From: Siphlonurus alternatus
Taxonomy: Eukaryota > Arthropoda > Insecta > Ephemeroptera > Siphlonuridae
Length of the DNA: 64,000 bases
NCBI GenBank assembly: GCA_949825025.1
Contig: OX463787.1
Coordinates: 14,753,707 to 14,817,706, forward strand
Reading direction: 5' to 3'
The notes beneath the pieces are model-generated. The model saw nothing but the letters and a program-made list of their open reading frames with translations. It was not told where the DNA came from and searched no databases. This document shows positions 36,032-47,521 of this stretch, piece after piece. The position numbers and the translations under genes were made by a program. The first letter of the stretch is position 1. Each line of letters begins with the position of its first letter.

Positions 36032-36172
36032 GGGTGCGATTCACGAAGCAGTTATATAGCCAGGTTTCTAGCCACATTTAGCTTAACCACGTTTAACTAG
36101 CTGGTTTAACTTTAACACGTACAACAGGTATAGATAAACGTGGTTAGAAACCTGGCTAACTGCTCCGAAATC
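36032..36172. mobile_element. Foldback MITE family F1, copy 3
   Basis: Left tip GGGTGCGATTCACGAAGCAG; the right tip is degraded to AACTGCTCCGAAATCC. Confidence 0.85.
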
Positions 36173-38874
36173 CACAATACACCAAATATCGCAGAAAAAA
36201 TAGAATTTATTAAATATTGATTTAATATACGATGTATCATATATAATATAATACTACTTATAAGAAGAATGATTGCATTGTACCAAATAAGATGAATATA
36301 TAGTATTATACGCTTAAAGACCACCCGTATTAAATTATAATGCCTTGGATTTTCTTCGGTGTTATTATATATCATTGTGGTTTGCTGATCCTTAAATTCA
36401 TAATGTATGGTATTTTTTTTATTTGTCATAATTCTATAAAAAAAATGTATTAAATATCATATCAACTATCATATATCATGCACAGAAATCCAAACATAAA
36501 CAATTTTAAAAAAATCTACAACAAAGGGACTTTGAATATTAAGTTACAAACAAAAATATACAACTCAAAATACAAATTATTTGTTTTAGAACTGCGACTC
36601 ATTATTACGCAGTAGACAGTTGTTTAAAACTATTATTTTTCATTTGTAAGTTCTTTAAAAATTTATTTATGATTCCATTATGTAAATTTTATACAAGAAT
36701 GTTATGCACGAAAAAACATGTTTACCTAATAAAATGGTAAGATTTGGAGTTAAGATTTGATACAAATTTTTGCTTACTTCATATTCAAAGTATAGTACGA
36801 AATTCAGTATACTAAAATTATGTTGCAAAAATTTGAAAATAATTTAAATATAATGTAATTTTTTTAATAGTTAAAAATAAAAATGAAAATTAATAAAATT
36901 TATTTATTAATTTACTCTAATTATTAATTTTTTTTCATTATTTCATCATTAAATATTAAATCATAAGTGCAACTTTATTAGAGAAAACAATAAAATAACA
37001 GTAGCGCAGAATCTGAAAGATGCTACGTAATAAATTGGGTCTCATATGACAATTTTTTTTAAGCATAATAAAATGAAAACATTAATGAAATTATTACTTT
37101 TGCACATTTAATTAGATAAAGTGATTACTAATAAAACCAATACAACACTTTTTATAAGTGTATAAAGGTGTGGTTATAAATTTATTATAAATATCATACA
37201 CCTGTATATTTTTTTGTTATATAATAATAGCATGTTATAAAATTTCATTTCTCCTTACATGGGATAGTTAGTGAAGTGTCTCTGTCATATATTTTGTATG
37301 TTCCCATGGACTTGGGTGCTTGTAGGTGACTTTGAACTTCTGGTGAAAACCGGTAGGTAAAATAAAGTAAAAGTCACTATAATAGTGATTATAGACAATA
37401 TAATTTTTATCAATAAATTATTCAATAAATGATGTTATGATTATATAGTGATATAAATTATTAATTATATATGTTTAGTATATGGTATTTAAATTAGATT
37501 TAGTATAGAGAATAAAGGATATTTTATATATTGGTATGATGAATTTTACTTTATGATAAACAAGTAATTTCGAAGTAGTGAAATTATTTTTTTTGTTGTT
37601 TGAAATTACCGCACCATGAAGTTATACAAAGAATATAAAACTAAGAAGGTAATACGAATTAATTAACTTTTTTTTTATAATAATTTTGTTGTACTTGAAC
37701 CTGTTTCGTTGCATTTTTTTATAGTTAATATTTTTTATAATTCTCGTTTTGTAAATTTTATTTTTTAACAGAAGTACAGGCAAAGAAATATATGACTATT
37801 AACTTATTAATATAAGGTTATTATTTTTATTTTAAATATTGCATTATTATAGTTAAAAAATTGCATTTATACCACCGTCAGAGCCGTGTAAGTTATTGTG
37901 CAAGTGATTCAATTAAATTTCATGTCAAACTTTATTTTATTTATAATTATCAGTATAAAATAAATTTAATAAAATTATACAAATTTTTTTGTTAAATATT
38001 GACACCTTACTCCCTTTTAATTTAATTTATATAATAAAAATATATATTCAAACTTATAAAAACAAAGAAAATAAAATATTTACTCAACGCATCAACTTAC
38101 TTAAAGTGTTATTCTAGAAAGAAAAAAAAAATCTTACTCGTCTAACAAAGTAAACATTAGCACCTTTATCTGTGACGTATATTTATAATCTAAAGATTGG
38201 GAGTTTCCTAAGAAAGTGTAATAAAATCAGTGACGTTTCTGTATTAGATCATCACTTTTAATATTAAAGCTCATAGTTCTGTAAATAACTATACAATATT
38301 AACTCTTATTGTAACTGTATTTCCCTGGTATTGGAACACAACTTCACAATCAATACTGGATAATCATTTTTGTGTATATAAAGCTTATATTTTGTAAATA
38401 ATGATACGATATTGACTCTTAATTAATTTTTAATTTATCTGATTTTGGAACAATATACCAGTCTTTCAAATCTTAGTTTACCCTTCAAAAATAGTGCAAA
38501 ATAGGAATTGTATTGTTGTATTACTATGCCGGAGATGATTGACAGGGGTAAACTAAGATTTGAAAGACTGTACTTTATGTTGTATTAAAATCATTGAGGT
38601 TTCTGTATCAAATAAACAAATTTCATCAATAAAAATCTATAAATAACAATAAAATTCTTATTGTTATTATTGAAACAATACTTTCTTATTGTTGTTAAAT
38701 ATACGCTCTCAGAATAATGAGAGTATTTATTTTCAAGTACTTTCAATGAATAATAATTTGCAATGAAGTAACGCTTGGCAAGTAACAACATCAGGAGTTT
38801 AATTTAGTATCTTCTATACTTTGAATATTTATGTTGAAATAGTGTTATATTTTGTATATTAAATTATAACACGC

Positions 38875-39187
38875 CGAATGTTAATAAAAATCTCATTCAT
38901 GAAAATTATGAAAAAAAAAAATTAAAATGTTCTGCCTTTACATACCTTATCAGTAGGTAAAATATCAGGTATGCAAAAGCGAGCTAGTTTTCGAATTTTT
39001 AAAGTTCACTAATTTAACATGGAGAAATGGAACTTCCATGTTAAATTAGTCAACTTTAAAAATTAAAGATTCGAAAACTAGCTCGTTTTTGTATACCTGA
39101 TATTTTACCTACTGATAAGGTATGTAAAGGCAGAACATTTTAAAATTTTTTCATAATTTTTTTGAATGAGATGTTTATTAACATTGG
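38875..39187. mobile_element. Foldback MITE family F6, best copy
   Basis: An almost perfect 310-base hairpin. AATGTTAATAAAAATCTCAT meets its complement at 39160-39185, with inner AAAATATCAGGTATGCAAAA and the loop around CATGGAGAAATGGAACTTCCATG. Relatives at 20931, 45352 and 59190. Confidence 0.9.
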
Positions 39188-40453
39188 CCATGTTATCTCT
39201 ACCTTAAGTCGCGTGCTTAAAGGGTCAAAAGTGAGTTCTTAATCCTTATTTAAGGATAATTAACTCGAATCCTGAAATGTGAAGTTTTGCAAATATTTAT
39301 AAAAAAAATTAAATTAAAATTTAAAAAAAGTTAGTCAAATTTAGAATACCCCTATAAATATTATTAACAAAACAACCCTACTCACCCCTAGATAATTACA
39401 TATTCATAAAATTAATTACTCGATTAAAATTTGACTAAAAAAAATAAATATAATATGTATAAAGTAGATAGCGTATTTTATTTTTTTTTCAGCAACATGC
39501 ACTTCCGAGTATGAAACACATAAGAAATCCTACTACTATAAACTATATAATATTATTGAAAACAAAATAAACGCTGAGGAAATATTAAATATTCAACTTG
39601 AAGTCATCGTGAATAGACTCAGCAAACATTGTTTTGTTTCAACTTCAGTTTTTCTAAAATTAAATAAACACTAATTTCAATGCAAACACTTATCATCATT
39701 TCTCACCTAAAAATTAAAACTTCACTAAACGTTACGAAAATATTTAACAATTTTCCTATGGGAATTCTAAAATGTTCTAAACGTATAGACAAGGAAATAA
39801 TACGCAATATCGTGAAGCTTTGCTGCTATCAACAGGTAACTTAGCACGTCTGATTCACGGAAAAACAAGCGATGAGAAGCACTTATTGTGCAATAAACCT
39901 TGGAAATAATAATTAATATAATAACTTTGAGAGAAAAAATATATTTCGCAAAATGTATTTATTTTCTTGCTGTCATTTTTTTTAAGACGCAGGAAACTAT
40001 CGTCTTTTATAAATATATCATTAAATGATTTTGTGTCTTTGCACTTGATTCTGCAATATTTCTCCCTAATACATACTAAATTTGTATAATATATATTATG
40101 TCGATTCAAATATAATATTAAGGTAAAATTAATTAAAATTAATTTCTCAAATAGTATATCTACTTTATTATTCAGATAACCTGTTTACTGCATTATTGCT
40201 ATCCACGTAAAATATATCACGGCTCAATTTAAATTTTTATAAATATTTTTAACTCATAAATTATTTAAAAATCAGAACACACAATTTTGACAAATTTAAT
40301 AAATAAACAAAATAATAAAAATAATAATTAAATAATAAATGTAATAAAAAAAATTAAATTAAAAAAAAAAGAAAAAATTAACATTTTATAACGTTAAATA
40401 AAATTAATATTATTACAAATAAAACCATCACTTTAAAATAAACTTGTACTCAC

Positions 40454-40640
40454 TTTTTCTCTCTCTTCACTGGTTTAATCTCCTGCAGTAGAACTCTTCT
40501 CAATCACGATCGAGCTGCGACTCTCTCGGTCACAGAAAAGCTTCTGACTCTCTCACAAAACGCGGTGTAGAGACTCGCGGACTTCGTGTTCCCCCTCCAC
40601 CGCTACTAGTTCCATCACGCTACCAGCTTTGATAATATTT
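40454..40640 (-). promoter_or_regulatory. Aqp: Putative aquaporin 5' UTR exon and promoter
   Basis: A GC-rich island on the minus strand ending in GAGAGAGAAAAA with donor GTGAGT at 40453-40448. It is the only convincing unused donor seen upstream of the exon 1 acceptor. The 5' boundary is not determined; about 40640 is where the GC-rich composition ends. If transcription starts upstream of 40615, the leader carries an upstream ORF of 20 codons (40615-40553). The resulting first intron is 14.9 kb. Confidence 0.55.
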
Positions 40641-40930
40641 CACTGAATCACAAACCCGTCACCTTCTCAGAATGTAATTGGTTAGGGAAGTCCATGTTAA
40701 TTAGGTTAATTATGGAATATGCTTCAATTTCTTCATAATTTCTTTGTTTTATTATAACATTGCATCATTAAATTCATAATCAGGAAATGGAATTGGGAAG
40801 CCTTTGGTAATTAGTTTTAGAATTATGGATTTTTAATTATTTCATAATTTCTTTGAATTATTGCATTATTATTGCATAATTCTGTATTAATAAGAACTGA
40901 GAACGACACTGGAAATGGAAAGCCATATTA
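40641..40930. other. Upstream flank of the aquaporin gene
   Basis: AT-rich sequence between the aquaporin 5' exon and a 5S-SINE. No confident TATA box. Confidence 0.5.
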
Positions 40931-41315
40931 AAGAGGTTGAGCGTGGCGCACTGCATTGACCGGTTCTCGTTAGATCACCGAAGTCAAGCTACGTCGAGCG
41001 TGGTTAGTACTTGGATGGTGACCATTTCAAGTAAAAATCACGAAGCTCCCTCCCTGGGCCGGTAAATTCATCTCGCTTTTTACCCAGTGTAGTGATGCAC
41101 TTGTGAGTGGTTCCCCATGCTTTGGACATCACTTTAGTCCATTGATAAAAAGTAGAGGAGTCCGTCCTGACTGAAGTTTTCCACGGTTCCCTCGGTCTCA
41201 CCTCAGTGAATACTGGGACGCGCAACGAGACGTGACCATCATTTATCCCTACCCATTATAATACCCCGCCTCGAGCTCCAATCTCATAGGGGTGTAGCCA
41301 TACAAAAAATAAAAT
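40931..41315 (+). mobile_element. 5S rRNA-derived SINE, copy 2
   Basis: The head GCGTGGCGCACTGCATTGAC is followed by the 5S core GGTTCTCGTTAGATCACCGA, AAGTCAAG and GTGGTTAGTACTTGGATGG. The body keeps GGTTCCCCATGCTTTGGACA and TTCCCTCGGTCTCA. It sits just upstream of the aquaporin 5' exon. Confidence 0.88.
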
Positions 41316-41589
41316 AAGGTTTAAATTTTAGTGTTATGGTTTTAATAAAATTTATATGAATTATTACAATATTGTATAATTCTGTATTTAGGAAGCAGAA
41401 TTTCAACAGCAATTTTTGTCAATTTTCTGAGAATTTATCATAATATGTTACCGTAAATCAGGCAAGCGTGAATTGACAGCAGCATACCTGAACATTATAG
41501 AGAGCTAGCTAGATAATAGAATTAAATTAACTGATGAGTAATATTCTTGGAATTTTATGATTTGCCAAAAAATACCACGTGTTCATTTT

Positions 41590-42060
41590 TGGACACCATG
41601 AACTTTGTTCCTTCTTTTTTTTGCAGACGTTACCACGCAGTCTATAGAGGCACAGTGAACCAAAACTTTTTGATAATGATAGACTGGGTGCTCTTGCTAT
41701 ACTGCTATACAGAAAAAATGCATTAATTCCAAATCTGCATCCCTTTGTCTCTTACAGTTTATAGAGCTGCAGCTCCAGCAAGCAAGGAAAGAGAAAATTT
41801 TGTGCTGTATCGAGGGGTATTTTAAAATATTGTCCAATTATCTCAATGTGTTTACAATAAATTTTGCCTATTCTGGATTGATATGGTGAGTGTTATAGTG
41901 TTTGTGTTATGTTTGTCTTTTGTTGTTATTAATATTTGTTTTGTTTAGAATAGTTTGACAAGCACCATATATGAGGTTGCCACTCACACTGATATTGACG
42001 TGCTTATATTGTAATGTACAATCGAAAAGCAATAAACATGAATATGAATATGAATATGGT
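41590..42060 (+). mobile_element. Probable decayed LINE 3' end
   Basis: Short open stretches (e.g. YHAVYRGTVNQNF, and FIELQLQQARKEKILCC from 41752) are followed by a 3' end AAAAGCAATAAAC with a (ATGAAT)n tail at about 42037-42058. A tail of short tandem units is typical of some non-LTR elements. It could instead be an old exon remnant; low certainty. Confidence 0.3.
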
Positions 42061-42205
42061 ATAAAATATTTGTATACTGAAGTTGTTAAAAATAATGTAG
42101 ATAATATACATCTCGGAATGGCATGAAATGTAACCTCTACTCTATTTAATATAAGGGCGTTTTCACGCAAATATGAAGGTGTGATAATGTCTATTTTTTT
42201 TTTGT

Positions 42206-42528
42206 AATGGAGTACCGACCTCAAAAATTTTTACTGCAGAAATGGATAGAGGATGCAAAGTTATGTTACTCTGATTTTTTTCAGATTTTTTTGGGACCAG
42301 GAAGTATTGCTAAAAAGTTTTGACGAGGTCTGGTTCGAACCCACGTCCCTTTTGGGTCCTATCTTTTATTAAGAGAGGCGGCAAGAGGCGGCACTTTTTC
42401 TGCACTTTCAATAATTTTTAAAAAATATTTGCCGGGCTCTAAAAAATCTGAAAAAAAAAATCAGAGTAGCATAACTTTGCACCCTCTATCCATTTCTGCA
42501 ATAAAAAATTTTGAGGTCGGTACTCCAT
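42206..42528. mobile_element. Foldback MITE family F3, copy 3
   Basis: Arms AATGGAGTACCGACCTC and GAGGTCGGTACTCCAT. The flanks TTTTTTGT and TTTCTTGT match at 7 of 8. The interior contains GGTTCGAACCC (42329-42345 region), matching the tRNA B-box consensus. Confidence 0.88.
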
Positions 42529-42681
42529 TTTCTTGTCATCATGCAAATCTCTATTATAAATATGTCTTAGTAATCACGCAAGGCTGACGTTCGTGCTGTC
42601 TCGAGGTGTATCATTTCTCATGTTATTTTTGTTCTTGTACATTTTCTTATAGCACTGCATGTTGTCTACTTTAGATAAATT

Positions 42682-42814
42682 GGGAGCGATTCACGAAAGA
42701 GTTATCTAGAAAGTTATCCACGTTTCTCACTAACCACGGTCAGCACCAGCTTAATTCAATGACACTAAAGGAAGTTAGTAAAAACCTGGATAAATCCCTT
42801 CGTGAATAGCGACC
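42682..42814. mobile_element. F1-related foldback MITE, variant B, copy 1
   Basis: The tip GGGAGCGATTCACGAAAGAG, inner GTTTCTCACTAACCACGGT, and end TTCGTGAATAGCGACC. Variant B differs from F1 in the interior (CAGCACCAGCTTAATT). Confidence 0.75.
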
Positions 42815-42825
42815 ATTGTTGCTAT

Positions 42826-42994
42826 CAGGCTCGGACTGGTCATAAGAGTTGGTGAGCTATCACTCTCAGTAGGCTACCTCAGCTGGGAGACCCCTACAAC
42901 GTTAAAAGTAGGCCCCCACAGGGTCATGTAAGCCCTTGATATGGGTCCGTACTCCTGTTTGCTCAGTAGGCCCTTTGAGCCCAGTCCGACCCTG
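42826..42994. mobile_element. hAT-like MITE with exact 8-bp duplication
   Basis: The inverted tips CAGGCTCGGACTGG and CCAGTCCGACCCTG enclose 169 bases. GTTGCTAT is repeated exactly at 42818-42825 and 42995-43002. This is the signature of a hAT-superfamily insertion. No coding capacity. Confidence 0.93.
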
Positions 42995-43092
42995 GTTGCT
43001 ATGCATTATTTGGTGAACGATACGTACACCTCGCGAAAGCACGAACATTGTTCTATTTGTTGACCATCTTCATCTATGCTGGAAATGTGAGC

Positions 43093-43258
<166 letters not shown>

Positions 43259-43650
43259 GTTTTTTTATTTTTTTATTGTTAATAGACCAGATGATCTTAC
43301 ATTACCTACATCAAACTTTAAATCTGAATCTCCTTGTCTCTTGGACACTAAATGTTGCAGGAGTAACGTTTTTGCAATCCGAAAGTGTACACAGTGAATC
43401 ACAATTAGCGTGTCAACTTTTTTCGTAAATTTGGTTTTACAAAAAATTTCGTACAAACTTCAAATTTGGTACACTTGTAGCAGGGAGTTCTCAAATTTAG
43501 TTCAGGTTGTTAATAAATTTATTGGACACCAATTACACCCTTTTCATGGGTAGTTTTTTCCAATTTTAATTTTCACCTTTATATTATAATTACGCATTTC
43601 CTAAAATTAAACTTAAAAAAAAAATAAGTATTTCATCTTGCTGGACATAT

Positions 43651-43793
43651 AAAGGGGCATTCACAAAGCCCTAAGACCACACTTAGGGCTCGATAATTTT
43701 AAGCCCGATTTTAGGCATGCTTTTTATACCCAAAATATCTGGTCTTAAATTATCGAGCCCTAAATGTGGCCTTAAGACTTGTGAATGCCCCTT
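43651..43793. mobile_element. Foldback MITE family F2, intact copy
   Basis: AAGGGGCATTCACAAAGC to GTGAATGCCCCTT, inner GGGCTCGATAATTTTAAG and the complement. ATA/ATA lies on both sides. Confidence 0.82.
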
Positions 43794-43974
43794 ATAATAA
43801 TTTCCGTAAACACAGGAAACGTGAATAATTTGTTTTGCGTCTTCGGATGTTACAAAAAATATAAATTTAATATTATGATTAATTTAGGAAGTCAAAAATT
43901 GTGATATTGTATTTATGATTCACGAAATGTTTCTACTACATTATTTGAATAGAAAGCTTAATTTCTTTCAGATT

Positions 43975-44130
43975 TTTATAACCCTCTCTAACACTCTAGA
44001 AATTAAAGTGAAAGAAGCTGTGACGTCATAGTCATGCAACGTATATATATTTGCCTTTTTGCATGAATGTGGCCAAGTACAGAGTTTTGCAGCACGAATT
44101 TAAAAGTGCTGGAAAGTACTAAAAAAAAAA
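43975..44130. repeat. CRE-bearing repeat F8, half copy
   Basis: ACCCTCTCTAACACTCTAGA, then GCTGTGACGTCATAGTCATG at 44018-44037. Relatives at 45195, 49800 and 54480. Confidence 0.6.
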
Positions 44131-44350
44131 TGAAATATAACATTACTTGTGGTCCTCTATATTATGATATGGAAAACAAAATTTCTATAAAAATTGTCCA
44201 TTGTTAAATATCAAAATTAATTTGGGAACGAAGATAAAATGTAATTTTATAATACTATGAAATTATTATAATATTATAACAAATTTTATAATATCATAAT
44301 TATAATATTTTGAAGTTTCAGATGTCACGAAAATGAAAGACTATGAATAA

Positions 44351-44756
44351 GGGCATTGGGTGTAGCACCGGTAGTTGGCAACACTGACGTATCTACACCA
44401 TGTTAATTTTTTATCATTGCTCCTCGGAGTAATTTTTATGCTAGAGCTAAGCTGATTGCTGTAGTATCAAGATAATTAGTAGCCCAAGTGCACAATTTGG
44501 CTAAATAAAGCCTGATTTAAAGAAAAGTATTTTTTAGTAATTTTTTAAATTTACATGCATTTTTCTAAAATATAAAAAAAATACTTTTCTTTAAGGCTTT
44601 ATTTAGCCAAATTGTGCACTTGGGCTACTAATTATCTTGATACTACAGCAATCAGCTTAGCTCTAGCATAAAAATTACTCCGAGGAGCAATGATCAAAAA
44701 TTAGCATGGTGAAGATACGTCAGTGTTGCCAACTACCGGTGCTACACCCAATGCCC
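44351..44756. mobile_element. TTAA foldback MITE family P1, copy 2
   Basis: Same palindrome as at 21877, with tips GGGCATTGGGTGTAGCACCG and complement; right flank TTAA (44757-44760), left flank ATAA. A short deletion removes AATCAGG from one arm. Confidence 0.92.
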
Positions 44757-45194
44757 TTAAATGTGGTTAATATGTTTTCAATATCTAATTTAAACATTTC
44801 TGAAGGTGTCAGAAAATCTTGTGATAATTATGCAACAGAAACTCTCCCGTGTGTCATCGCTTAGAGGTCACTACCACTTTTGCTCATTCATATTCATGGG
44901 GTTTCAAAATTGGTGAGATCATTTTAAATATTACTAATATTATTATTAGCATCCTCAACATTATTTATAGCAGTTAATAGTAATAGTAATAAATTATTTC
45001 ATTTTTTTTTCGTAAATTAATAAAATATATTAATATACGATTAATTAGATTAGTTAACAATTATTCAGTAAATTTAAATGGTGTAAGGTAAAGATTACAA
45101 TAATGGACAACCTTCATGATATTTTTGTTGCATATTTGGAAAGAGGACTTCAATTAAGTTTTACAACATATTTACAATTTTTGTCTAATTTTTT

Positions 45195-45345
45195 TAACGC
45201 TCAAAATCGAGGAGAAAGACGCTGTGACGTCATAGTCATGTAATGTATTTCATATGCTTACGTTAACATTTTTGCAAGATTATGACGTTACTCATGCACA
45301 GCGATTTGAAGCACGATTTTTAGGGTGTTAGAGGGTTAAAGAATA
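45195..45345. repeat. CRE-bearing repeat F8, copy 2
   Basis: GACGCTGTGACGTCATAGTC and, further on, ATTATGACGTTACTCATGCA with GCACGATTTTTAGGGTGTTA. Imperfect inverted halves. Confidence 0.6.
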
Positions 45346-45351
45346 TCTTAG

Positions 45352-45712
45352 GGGTAAGGTATCACGCCCAACGTTAAAAAAAATCCCTGTCAAGAAAATT
45401 ATGAATTTTTTTTTGAAATGTTCTCCTCTACATCCCCTATTAGTAGCTAAAATATCAGGTGTACAAATTCGGCTAGTTTTTGAATTTTTAAAGTTGACTA
45501 TACTTTAACATGGAGAAATTGAACTTCCATGTTAAAATAGTCAACTTTAGAAATTCATAACTTAAAAACTAGCTCTAATTTATGTACCTGATACTTTAGC
45601 TACTGATAGGGGATGTAGAGGAGAACATTTTATATATTTAATAATAATATTTTTTCTTCATAATTTTCATGCCTGGGATTTTTTTTTTCTTTACGTTGGG
45701 AATGGTACCTTA
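45352..45712. mobile_element. Foldback MITE family F6, copy 2
   Basis: Arms GGTAAGGTATCACGCCCAAC and GTTGGGAATGGTACCTTAC with inner AGCTAAAATATCAGGTGTAC and complement. Confidence 0.85.
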
Positions 45713-45897
45713 CTCTTACAAAACATTCAAAATACATATATCTGCACGATTTTATAATTTATTTCTTAATTTAATCATTTTAACAAATAAAAATTTGTTT
45801 ATTCTTAACTACTGTTTTATATTAACAAATATAATATTTTTATTATTACAACATTTTTTAAAAATCATGAGTTGCCAAATGTTGAGGCAATATTATT

Positions 45898-46038
45898 GGT
45901 GGCGATTCACGAAAGAGTTATCCAGCAGAAAGTTATCCAGGTTTCTCACTAACTGCGGTTAGCGCCAGCCTAAATTAATTACATTAAACGTGGTTAGTGC
46001 CATGAGAAACCTGAATAACTCTCTTCGTGAATCGCACC
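45898..46038. mobile_element. F1-related foldback MITE, variant B, copy 2
   Basis: GGTGGCGATTCACGAAAGAG to CTCTTCGTGAATCGCACC, inner CAGGTTTCTCACTAACTGCG. ATT stands on both sides, perhaps a 3-bp duplication. Confidence 0.85.
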
Positions 46039-46689
46039 ATTAAATCGAGTTGTTTTAGGTGTTGAGGAATTAGGACCACACAGTAAAAAGTAATGAAGAT
46101 AGTTGAAATTTGTTCTAAACGTTTGGCAATGATACCCCCTCCCCATCTCTAATTTTGATCCATGTATGAGTAAACCAAATACTTTGGACATGCAATATAA
46201 AATTTAACGTGTCACTTCCACAGAGTGACAAAACGTTGAGTCAAATTTCGGAAGTTGTGCTGATTTAGCATATCCTAAATAATATTTGATTATATACATA
46301 CACATATTTCATTATACTTCAACATTTTTCTGGAAATTTTGTGATACACATTCTAACCACAGGATATTTTTTGTTGTTCTAATAAATATTATTATGTATA
46401 ATATACGTATTCATAAAAATAAAAAAATTATTACACAATATTGAATTATTAAAAAGTACATTGAACATTGAAATAAGTATGAAGTAAATACGTCAAATAC
46501 TAAGAATATGTGTACGTGTTATAGCCAAGGTATATTATATATTACCAAAGTGTCGCATTTCCTATATTCATTTCCTGATGTCAAGAAGTATTAAATTTGT
46601 TTGTAATTGCACGATTGAATAAAAAATTAGAAGCATCATAATAATAATAAAAGAATTATTATAATAAAAAAAAGCAGAGATAGATAGCC

Positions 46690-46975
46690 CCAACCATGGT
46701 GGCTCTATTAAGATATGGTGCTGACACGGGTTAACAGGAAGTTGATTTTGTCATTTCCGTTTTGAACAGTTTGTGCAAGAAATTTGAAATCTAATGGCAA
46801 ATACTACGGATACTAATTAACATTTTTAAATTTCGTACCAAAACTGTTCAAACTGAAAACAGGACAAAAGACGCGTGAAATTCACCCCTGGCGTTACGTC
46901 TCTGGTCTCTAGTACCTTGGCCCCAACCTCCTTGCCCCGAACTTTGGTGCTGGATCAGCGCCTGGTCTTCCCCGT
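46690..46975. repeat. Degenerate inverted repeat upstream of the lectin exon
   Basis: TTTTGAACAGTTTGTGCAAG (46766 region) is partly complementary to CGTACCAAAACTGTTCAAAC (46837 region), with weaker pairing outside. It probably represents an old MITE separating the lectin exon from its upstream exons. Confidence 0.4.
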
Positions 46976-47011
46976 TTAATCATGCAATAACAAATATAAT
47001 ATGCTTTACAG

Positions 47012-47235
47012 GAAACGAATCAACGCACTTCTGGACTTCAGGCAAGAGGAGCAGACGTGAGTGGTTATGGACTGGAGTTGGAAGAATGTTCGAGTTTACG
47101 AGATGGGTCACGGGGGAGCCAGACAACCCATCTACAAATGACACGCGTATGTACCTGATTGCAGATTCAGGCTGGTACGATAATTACTGTGACGATCATA
47201 TGTACTTCATTTGTGAAGAAAACAAAAATAATTGA
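47012..47235 (+). CDS. C-type lectin-like domain, terminal exon
   Basis: The acceptor ATGCTTTACAG is followed by two bases of a split codon, 73 codons and TGA at 47233-47235. Seen: FWTSGKR, EWLWTGVGR, FTRWVTGEPDN, GWYDNYCDDHMYFICE, the C-terminal half of a CTLD with the W-G, EPD and WxDxxC...FICE landmarks. Members are usually secreted or membrane carbohydrate-binding proteins of innate immunity in arthropods. The Cys normally found in the -E-x-C-V-x-L position is absent (NDTRMYLIA), so the cysteine in NYC lacks its usual partner. Upstream exons were not found within several kb and the 5' end may be distant or lost. Could be a functional exon after a long intron or an orphan fragment. Confidence 0.75.
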
Positions 47236-47253
47236 TTATAATAATTATAATTA

Positions 47254-47259
47254 ATAAAA
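47254..47259 (+). promoter_or_regulatory. Candidate poly(A) signal after lectin stop
   Basis: AATAAA about 20 bases after the stop codon; short 3' UTR if used. Position read by eye. Confidence 0.4.
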
Positions 47260-47287
47260 ATATAATGAAGTAAAATTTTTATTTCGA

Positions 47288-47521
47288 TGATGTTCCGTCA
47301 AAAACGACTATCTCATTTTATCGCGTCCTCTCAAAAATGACTAACTCGTTTTATCGCAGGCCAAGATGGTCGGTTTTGCACTATGGGTTTCCAGGTAAGA
47401 AAAAAATGTATACCTGGAAACCCATAGTGCAAAAGCAACCATCTCGGCTCGCGATAAAACGAGTTAGTCGTTTTTGAGAGGACGCGATAAAATGAGAAAG
47501 TCGTTTTTGACGGAACACCAT
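47288..47521. mobile_element. Near-perfect hairpin MITE downstream of lectin exon
   Basis: TGTTCCGTCAAAAACGACTA pairs with TCGTTTTTGACGGAACACCA, inner TAACTCGTTTTATCGC with complement, and TACCTGGAAACCCATAGTGC closes the loop. Only one copy in the window. No coding capacity. Confidence 0.88.
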
